Part shown: in pieces, positions 57,221 through 64,000 of the stretch
Layout: each line of letters opens with the position of its first letter
Numbering within the stretch: position 1 is the stretch's first letter
From: Geotrypetes seraphini
Taxonomy: Eukaryota > Chordata > Amphibia > Gymnophiona > Dermophiidae
Direction: 5' to 3'
Length of the DNA stretch: 64,000 nucleotides
NCBI RefSeq assembly: GCF_902459505.1
Contig: NC_047095.1
Coordinates: 119,537,380-119,601,379, forward strand
Notes under the pieces: generated by a model
What the model was told of the DNA's origin: nothing
Database searches by the model: none
What the model saw: only the letters and a program-made list of their open reading frames with translations
Made by a program: the position numbers and the translations under genes

Positions 57221-58278
57221 TGGAAAATATGAAAAAGGATCTGCAAAAGTTAGAGGAATGGTCTAATGCCTGGCAACTAAAATTCAATGCAAAGAAATGC
57301 AGAGTAATGCATTTGGGGATTAATAATAGGAAGGAACCGTATATGCTGGGAGGAGAGAAGCTGATATGCACGGACGGGGAGAGGGACCTTGGGGTGATAG
57401 TGCCCGAAGACCTAAAAGCGAAAAAACAGTGTGACAAGGCAGTGGCTGCTGCCAGAAGGATGCTGGGCTGTATAAAGAGAGGCGTGGTCAGTAGAAGGAA
57501 GAAGGTGTTGATGCCCCTGTACAGGTCATTGGTGAGGCCCCACTTGGAGTATTGTGTTCAGTTTTGGAGACCGTATCTGGCGAAAGACGTAAGAAGACTT
57601 GAGGCGGTCCAGAGGAGGGCGACGAAAATGATAGGAGGCTTGCGCCAGAAGACGTATGAGGAGAGACTGGAAGCCTGAATATGTATACCCTAGAGGAAAG
57701 GAGAGACAGGGGAGATATGATTCAGACGTTCAAATACTTAAAGGGTATTAACGTAGAACAAAATCTTTTCCAGAGAAAGGAAAATGGTAAAACCAGAGGA
57801 CATAATTTGAGGTTGAGGGGTGGTAGATTCAGGGGCAATGTTAGGAAATTCTACTTTACGGAGAGGGTGGTGGATGCCTGGAATGCGCTCCCGAGAGAGG
57901 TGGTGGAGAGTAAAACTGTGACTGAGTTCAAAGAAGCGTGGGATGAACACAGAAGATTTAGAATCAGAAAATAATATTAAAGATTGAACTAGGCCAGTTA
58001 CTGGGCAGACTTGCAGGTGTGTGTCTGTGTATGGACGTTTGGTGGAGGATGGGCAGGGGAGGGCTTCAATGGCTGGGAGGGTGTAGATGGGCTGGAGTAA
58101 GTCTTAACAGAGATTTCGGCATTTGGAACCCATGCACAGTACCGGAAAAAGCTTTGGATTCTCGCCCAGAAATAGCTAAGAAGAAAAAAAAAAAAATTTA
58201 AATTGAATCAGGTTGGGCAGACTGGATGGACCATTCGGGTCTTTATCTGCCGTCATCTACTATGTTACTATGTTACTA
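57221..58278 (+). repeat. CR1-like LINE inserted in the BovB-like element
   Basis: A 7-bp duplication of the target, TGGGAAG, flanks it (57214-57220 and 58279-58285). It is 5'-truncated and reads through KCRVMHLGINNRKEPYMLGG to WDEHRRFRIRK with one break near 57678, then a tail ending TTACTATG octamers. It is nearly identical in protein to the copy at 16.0-17.3 kb (differences such as SEDL/PEDL and RTTK/RATK). Confidence 0.9.
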
Positions 58279-58280
58279 TG

Positions 58281-58430
58281 GGAAGATCAAAGGAACTAGG
58301 CAAAGAGGGCAACCTGCAATCAGTTGGCTGGACGTGTTGAAAACAACCATGGGGATGACAGTAGAGGACCTTTCTGGACCAACTTCTTTTTAGATCTGCA
58401 ATTCATCGAGTCACTAGGACTTGAGCACTA
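58281..58430 (+). repeat. RTE/BovB-like LINE C-terminus, second part
   Basis: GGAAGATCAAAGGAACTAGG and GTTGGCTGGACGTGTTGAAA give GKIKGTRQRGQPAISWLDVL, equivalent to GKIEGRRRRGRQRMRWLDGI of the BovB C-terminus. Confidence 0.7.
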
Positions 58431-58489
58431 GTCGATTGCACCTAACAACTGTCTTCACTGAGGAAGATATGGAGGGAGGTACCTCTGCT

Positions 58490-58800
58490 GGAGGAATTGA
58501 AACAAATCTTTGTAAACCTGGAAAATGTAATGGGGCAATTTTACATATTAAAGTAGCAGATCACCTGAACTGGATGGCATACATCCCAGAGTACGGATAA
58601 AATTTTAAAAAATGAATTGGCAGAGCTATTATTAGTAATATATAATTTATCTTTAATATCGAGTGCAGTACCAGAAAACTGGAGTGGTCAATGTAACACC
58701 AATTTTTTAAAAGAATTATAGAAGTTTATAGACCAGTGAGCCTGACTTTGGTTCTGGGCAAATGGTAGAGATTATTATAAAAGAAAAAAAAATTACTTAG
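58490..58800 (+). repeat. CR1-like LINE remnant
   Basis: Broken frames include DHLNWMAYIPEY (compare GPDGIHPR) and SEPDFGSGQMVEII (compare RPVSLTSVVGKIME). Old copy. Confidence 0.5.
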
Positions 58801-58929
58801 CACACACCTAGACATGGATTAATGGAACAAACCTACAACGGCAGGGCCAGAAAGGTTCTTCCCAGAGTTTTATAAAAATTTGTATCATTATCCATGTGTC
58901 CACTTGGAAGCAAACTATACCCATGCGCG

Positions 58930-59440
58930 TGCAAAGGGACATTTTCTGCCCCAGGTAAACCATTACAAGAGATAAAATCCTAGTAGAGACCCATCTCTCT
59001 CCTAAATGTTGACATAAAAATAATTGCTAGATTGTTGGCGGAGAGCCTGGCCCCAATGCTGCCAACAATAATTACTGAAGAGCAGGTGGCATTTGTATAA
59101 CATCATCACTTAGTCTTGAATGGTAGAAGAGTGGCTAGAGCTCAAGCGCATCATACCCAGGGGCTGTTGGTGGGACTGGACCCAGCCAAAGCCTTCCACA
59201 AAGCTGGCATTCCCTGTTTTGATTTCTGAACTACATAGGAAGAGATGGGTGGTATTACAGTTCGATTCAACTTTTATATTCCAACCCTATGCTTCTGGTT
59301 TGGCGAATGGTCTCAGGATCTCAACCTTTTCAAGAGAGAAACCAGACTGGGATGTTCCATATCCCCGCTCTTGTTTCTATTATACTTGAAACCCCTCTTG
59401 AGAACACATCAAAGTGCCTGGTGTTCTACATCCATCTAGA
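58930..59440 (+). repeat. L1-type LINE reverse transcriptase remnant
   Basis: Readings such as RPISLLNVDIKIIARLLAES, LAPMLPTIITEEQVAF and GCSISPLLFLLYLKPLL are L1-clade RT blocks 1, 2 and 5. Several frames are broken. Confidence 0.75.
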
Positions 59441-59448
59441 CACCTGGA

Positions 59449-59493
59449 CAGTCCTCTAAAAAGAGGATAAATCCAGACATCTGGTAACCCTAC
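59449..59493. mobile_element. hAT MITE right-end fragment
   Basis: CAGTCCTCTAAAAAGAGGAT then CAGACATCTGGTAACCCTA is the right end of the TAGGGTTACCAGA family. Confidence 0.6.
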
Positions 59494-59494
59494 C

Positions 59495-60300
59495 GTTGAG
59501 GTTCCACCATAAATTGTTATAGGAAGTAGGAGGGAAATTAATTATAAGGGTGTTGCCTGAAACGAAAGAGGTCTGTTTCTTGGTCCCGAAACTGCCCTGC
59601 ACACACCCTGTCGCCTGGTCAGATATCTGGAGGCAATTTCCTTAGGTGAGAAGGATTCACAGAAGTCCCAAAGAGATTGCCTGTTTTATTATCAGTGTAC
59701 ATCCATTTATATATCTTTTTACATGGGTCAGTGGTAACCATCACAGGAAAAGGGGGTTGGACAAGAGAGGGGACGGGGTGCGTGAGCAGGATATGTACTT
59801 CATTGTTTAAATCTAAAGGTGTTAAAAGCTTCCCTTATCACTCTCAGCCGGTACATGGCAGTGGGGGGGGTGGGGGGGGAGTACCTCCAGCACAGACAGA
59901 GACAAAAGACATAAGATATGTGTGTCCTTTCATCGCCCAGAAATGGACTCAAGATTTGGGCTGTACTACGGTATCACTGGAGAAATGATTAAAACATATA
60001 TAATGGGGGGGGGGGGGGGGGATGCTCACTTTGGTTTGAGGCCCGCCCCAAATTAGCTGTCTGGATACGCCCCTGTCAACTAAACTGCAAATGATGCTCA
60101 CTGGTAGCAGGTAAAGGAGCTATTGCTCAATATTTATTAATATTGATATCCATATTAATAAATCTAAATACATAAATAAATATTGGCTTTTAACAAACGT
60201 CAGGACACTTGCCCCAGAGCATGAAGCAAAGATATTAAGGAGCGCCCCGAATCGTTTGCAAACCCCATCGCTCGATCTGGTTGTTTTTATTCTATTTGCA
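59495..60300. other. Intergenic DNA, no gene recognised
   Basis: Between the L1 remnant and the 60.3-kb promoter I see G-runs (59860, 60005), AT-rich text with TATTAATA (60120-60180) and no plausible exon. Confidence 0.4.
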
Positions 60301-60319
60301 GTGCGCAAACGCCCCGCGC

Positions 60320-60503
60320 TGCCGGAGGGTCACGTGATCCCTCCCCGACCAGGCTTCGTCACGTGACGGGGGGGGGGTTGCGGGGCGGAAGTGCCGTTGT
60401 CCTCCCTTCCCGATCTGGGAATCAGCTGATCGGCAGAGCAGAGCGAAGAGACGAGGGGAAAGCAATGTATCTGGGCTCCTGAAGGGGTGTGGGGGCAGGG
60501 AAC
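60320..60503 (+). promoter_or_regulatory. Promoter with two CLEAR-type E-boxes
   Basis: GTCACGTGAT at 60329-60338 and GTCACGTGAC at 60358-60367 stand 30 bases apart in a GC-rich stretch 140-175 bases before the start codon. GTCACGTGAC is the full CLEAR consensus bound by TFEB/TFE3/MITF at lysosomal genes. A GCGGAAGTG ETS-like site near 60384 follows. Confidence 0.65.
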
Positions 60504-60581
60504 ATGCTGGGGCTGCCTGCCCCTCTCCTGGGGGCGCTTCTGCTGCTTCTTGCCCCAGGGGGACCCCTAGCCTTCCCAGAG
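60504..60581 (+). CDS. First coding exon of a secreted or lysosomal protein gene
   Basis: ATG at 60504 opens 26 codons that read as a strong signal peptide (MLGLPAPLLGALLLLLAPGG, then PLAFPE) and end at a good donor, GAG|GTAAGA, in phase 0. The leader is encoded in a GC-rich first exon just downstream of two CACGTG E-boxes. No second exon was recognised in the 3.4 kb to the window end, which is mostly repeats. MHC class III lysosomal genes known in other vertebrates are NEU1 and PPT2; either could fit, and a different secreted protein remains possible. Confidence 0.65.
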
Positions 60582-60784
60582 GTAAGAGTCTCCCGCGCCC
60601 CCTTCCCAAAATATAGGGAATTTAGTGGTCAAATTCAAGATCTGCTGGAATAAACCCGTTCCAGGGGTTGCTGTTGTGATCTGGGGGGTGAGGGTTGCTC
60701 TATGATTGTAAGATCCAGGTGGAAGGAACTATGGTAGAGCTATACCAATGGGTGTCAACCACTAGAAAATGGTTCATGAGTGGT

Positions 60785-62060
60785 CCCTACCAGGGACATA
60801 AGAACATAAGAAATGCCTCTGCTGGGTCAGACCTGAGGTCCATCATACCCAGCAGTCCGCTCACGCGGTGGCCCAACAGGTCCAGGACCTGTGTAGTAAT
60901 CTTCTATCTATACCCCTCTATCCCCATTTCCAGTAGGAATTTATCCAATCCTTTCTTGAACCCCAGTACCGTACTCTGCCCTATTACGTCCTCTGGAAGC
61001 GTATTCCAGGTGTGGGAGGTGGGATTTGCTCTCTAAAGTTCTGGTTTTAATAGATCAGACAGCAAGTACCGAGTTTAGAAATTTAGAAACATAAGAATTG
61101 CCGCTGCTGGGTCAAACCAGTGGTCCATCGTGCCCAGCAGTCCGCTCGCGCGGCGGCCCATCTGCAGTAACCATTATCTCTTCCTCTCTCTAAGAGATCC
61201 CACTTACCTGTCCCATGCTTTCTTGAATTCAGACACGGTCTTTGTCTCCACCTCCTCTACCAGGAGATTGTTCCACGCATCTACCACCCTTTCTGTAAAA
61301 AAATATTCCTATCACCTCTTAACTTCATCCTATGCCTTCTCCTTCTGGAGTCTTCCTTCATTTGAAAAATACTTACCTCCTGTACATTAACACCACAGAG
61401 ATATTTAAACGTCTCCTTCATGTTCTCTTTCTCTTCTCTTTCTTCCAGAGTATAACATATTAAGTTAAGTCTGTCCCTGTATGATTTATGACAGAGATCA
61501 CTAACCAATTTTATAGCAGTCCTTTGGACCAACACCATAGTTTTGAAGGTGATGGTCTCCACAGTATTCCAAATGGGGCCTCACCCAGATACTTTATACC
61601 AGTGATTCCCAACCCTGTCCTGGAGGAACACCAGGCCAATCGGGTTTTCAGGCTAGCCCTAATGAATATGCATGAGAGAGATTTGCATATGATGGAAGTG
61701 ATAGGCATGCAAATTTGCTTCATGCATATTCATTAGGGCTAGCCTGAAAACCCAATTGGCCTGGTGTTCCTCCAGGACAGGGTTGGGAACCACTGCTTTA
61801 TACAATGGCATTATCACCTCCCTTTTCCTATTGGCCATTCCAAGCATCTTCCTGGCTTTGACCGTCATCTTTTCTACCTGTTTTTTTGCCACCCCGAGAT
61901 CATCAGACACAATTGCCCTCAGGTCCCGCTCTTCTTCCGTACACAGAAGTACTTCACCTCCTATACTATACCATTCTCCTGGATTTTTGCAGCCCAAGTG
62001 CATGACCCTGCATTTTTTATCATTTAATAGTTCAAATTCTGATCTGCATGATGGCCTTCA
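60785..62060 (-). repeat. CR1-like LINE fragments
   Basis: Two minus-strand pieces (60785-61045 and 61080-62060) show the reverse of ORF2 C-terminal and 3' sequence: HLGCKNPGE, VLLCTEEERDLRAIVSDDLG, then QRTAIKLVSDLCHKSYRDRL. The MITE at 61600-61795 splits the second piece. Confidence 0.7.
61600..61795. mobile_element. Fold-back hAT MITE, exact 8-bp duplication
   Basis: CAGTGATTCCCAACCCTGTC at the left and its inverse GACAGGGTTGGGAACCACTG at the right; CTTTATAC flanks both (61592-61599 and 61796-61803). The centre has ATTTGCAT and ATGCAAAT octamers. Confidence 0.88.
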
Positions 62061-62319
62061 GTATATGAGATCTTCTCTCACATGGTTGCTTTGAGGCTTT
62101 TGGGGAGGGGGGAGGTGTAGCTGCCTGACCTTTGCCTAAAACATTCCTACTTTATTTCTGTCTTATTGCCATTTCTTTTTGTCTTACACATCCAGACACT
62201 GATTGACCTGCTTCGGGTTGAATATGGGTGCCTTGATGTTTTCCTTATGCAGGTTATTTAAAACTGGCTTTTTAAAAAAATTGCATGGCTGAGGGTAAAC
62301 TTTCTTCCTTTTTAAACTA

Positions 62320-63218
62320 CGAGGGTCATTTCATAAATAATACACACTATTTTTTTATTTACATGTTTTATTTTTTTTTCAAGTATTTCTTTATAATCCT
62401 TCAATATAGTTTCCCTGCTTTGAAATGACAGAGTCCCAACGTCTGGGAAGCTTCATTATTCCATCCAAGATACTGTTTTTGTTCAGTTAAAATGGCTCGG
62501 GTACTCGGGTAAAGCTCTTCCAGACATGCAAAATGATGTCCACGCATAAGTCGTTTCAACATTGGAAAAAGGTCGAAGTCTGGTGGACTGTAGGGAGCAT
62601 AAGGTAACACCTCCCAACTGTATTTGTGTAGTTTTTCAATGACGACATTCCTTATGTGCAGGTGAGCGTTGTCAAGAGCAACTGAGATTGGGTTTTGTGT
62701 ATTTTTCACAAAAAATCATGATAATACACTGCTGTGACACTTCTTCCACATGGAACTTTGTCTGTGATGATGATGCCTTCATAAGCAAAAATCATCATTT
62801 GTTTGACTTTTGATTGAGCTCGTCAAAATTGTTTTTGGTCATGGGGAAGATGGAGCTCTCCACTCGTCATTGAAAAACTACACAAATACGACCGGGAGGT
62901 GTTGCCTCCTGCTTCCTAAAGTCCAGACATGATTCCACCAGACTTTGACCTTTTTCCAAAGTTGAAACAACCTTTGCGTGGACATCATTTTGCATCTCTG
63001 GAAGAGCTTTCTTCCGCCGGTAACCGAGCCATTCAGCAAGTGAACAAAACGGTGTCTTGCATGGAATAATGAAGCTTCCTGGACATTGGACATTCCTGGA
63101 CATTGCAAAGCAGGGAGACTATATTGAAGGATTGTAAAGAAATACTTGAAAAAGAAATAAACATGTAAATTAAAAAAAAAAACAAAAACAGTGTGCATTA
63201 TTTATGAAATGACCCTCA
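62320..63218. mobile_element. mariner element with inverted internal halves
   Basis: Ends CGAGGGTCATTTCATAAATA and the inverse at the right; TA borders both (62318-62319 and 63219-63220). The minus-strand half 62401-62709 reads ALDNAHLHIRNVVIEKLHK, WEVLPYAPYSPPDFDLFPML and KRLMRGHHF, the C-terminal part of a mariner transposase. The other half (62840-63140) repeats much of that in the opposite orientation. Confidence 0.8.
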
Positions 63219-63449
63219 TATTTGAGAGGGGAGTGGGGGTGTGGAAAGATCCTCAATGGATTTTTTTTTTTTTTTTTTGGTATAGTTTTTCTATTATTTT
63301 AGCACTCAGGATTCAGTCCATGCCAAAATATAACCAGAGTATTTGTAATGTTGACTCCCCCCCTCTTATCACAGAGCCCTGGACTGATCCAGTTTTCTGC
63401 TAGATTCGGGGATGGTGCATTTGGTGCCTGCAGTCCGGGTTACTATGAA

Positions 63450-63545
63450 TTATTTCTTTAGTGCTACCGGATGTACACAGCACTGCACAGAGTCATGGAG
63501 GAGGCAGTCCCTGCTCCAAAGAGCTTACATTCTAAACAGACAAGA
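63450..63545 (+). repeat. Unclassified dispersed repeat
   Basis: TAGTGCTACCGGATGTACAC and TCCCTGCTCCAAAGAGCTTA are of the kind at 31150 and 25110 (CAGCGCTATAG and CTGCTCAGTAGAGCTTACA). Confidence 0.45.
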
Positions 63546-64000
63546 CAGACAAACAGGATGTCATGGATATAGTTATGGGGAATCGCTGCCAGCAGTGATT
63601 GGAAGCTGTGTGGCGTCCTTTTCAGTATGTGACTAGGGAGTCAGGTGACTGAGGCTTGTGGGTTTTTATGAGACTTTAGACTTTATGTGGGTGGTGTGTG
63701 CATGACTGTATGATATGTGGTGGCTGGTGTGGGTGCTGAGTAAGGGATTTTTCGGGATAATAAAAATTTCTGGGGTCAAATGGGGGACATGGGCTGTTCT
63801 TGTGGTTGGTGTGTTTTGAGAGCACGGATGAGAGATATCAGCCGTTCATTGTTTCTTTTCTTCTGGACTGGGGAGCTTGTTATGCTCTGAAGCCTCACAT
63901 GTTTATTGACTATTATACTAGTTTTTATGTGCTCTGGGGGGGGGGGGGGCAATGGGCTCCTCATTCTTTTGGTTTTGGTTTCTTTTGGCATTTTTGTTCT

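Noticed and set aside
59860-60020. Poly-G runs as G-quadruplex elements
   Set aside because: Such homopolymer runs are scattered through the whole window (5130, 11070, 14483, 40200, 63940) and may partly be sequencing slippage, so no function is claimed.

Overview
This window is vertebrate nuclear DNA. It has small exons with GT-AG introns, CpG-rich promoters and dense interspersed repeats (CR1-like LINEs, an RTE/BovB-like LINE, L1 fragments, tRNA/CORE-type SINEs, hAT, mariner and Helitron elements). The repeat spectrum, especially CR1-like tails that end in runs of an 8-mer (ttactatg or ttcttatg type) together with many fold-back hAT MITEs, suggests an amphibian, most likely a caecilian. That assignment is from memory of repeat types and is uncertain. 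I recognise no bacterial gene, CRISPR array, rRNA or stand-alone tRNA gene.

Five host genes can be assembled from splice sites and phases. (1) 2.4-14.4 kb, minus: an immunoglobulin-superfamily receptor with signal peptide, four Ig domains on four exons and a hydrophobic membrane exon; its cytoplasmic end was not found. (2) 26.4-37.0 kb, plus: a complete BTB-BACK-Kelch (KLHL-family) gene, 9 coding exons, 617 codons. (3) 38.5-44.9 kb, minus: DXO, the decapping exoribonuclease, complete, 401 aa, with the catalytic acidic residues. (4) 46.4-53.6 kb, plus: STK19 (winged-helix protein), complete, 259 aa, head-to-head with DXO across a CpG-rich promoter with two CRE sites. (5) 60.5 kb, plus: first coding exon of a secreted or lysosomal gene under two CLEAR-type E-boxes; the rest lies outside the window or was not found.

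DXO-STK19 in head-to-head order is the MHC class III arrangement of mammals, so this is the MHC class III region. In mammals the gene convergent with DXO is SKIV2L; here it is the KLHL gene, with the Ig receptor beyond it. Both may be lineage-specific neighbours.

The rest is mostly repeats. At least six hAT-type insertions have exact 8-bp target duplications, one 1.7-kb element sits inside a CR1 LINE, a young CR1 copy sits inside a BovB-like LINE, and a Helitron carries a large internal palindrome. Several introns hold tandem arrays: 110 bp x ~9 in KLHL intron 1, 60 bp x ~4 in KLHL intron 4, ~173 bp x ~4 in STK19 intron 1, and 219 bp x ~3.5 in STK19 intron 4.
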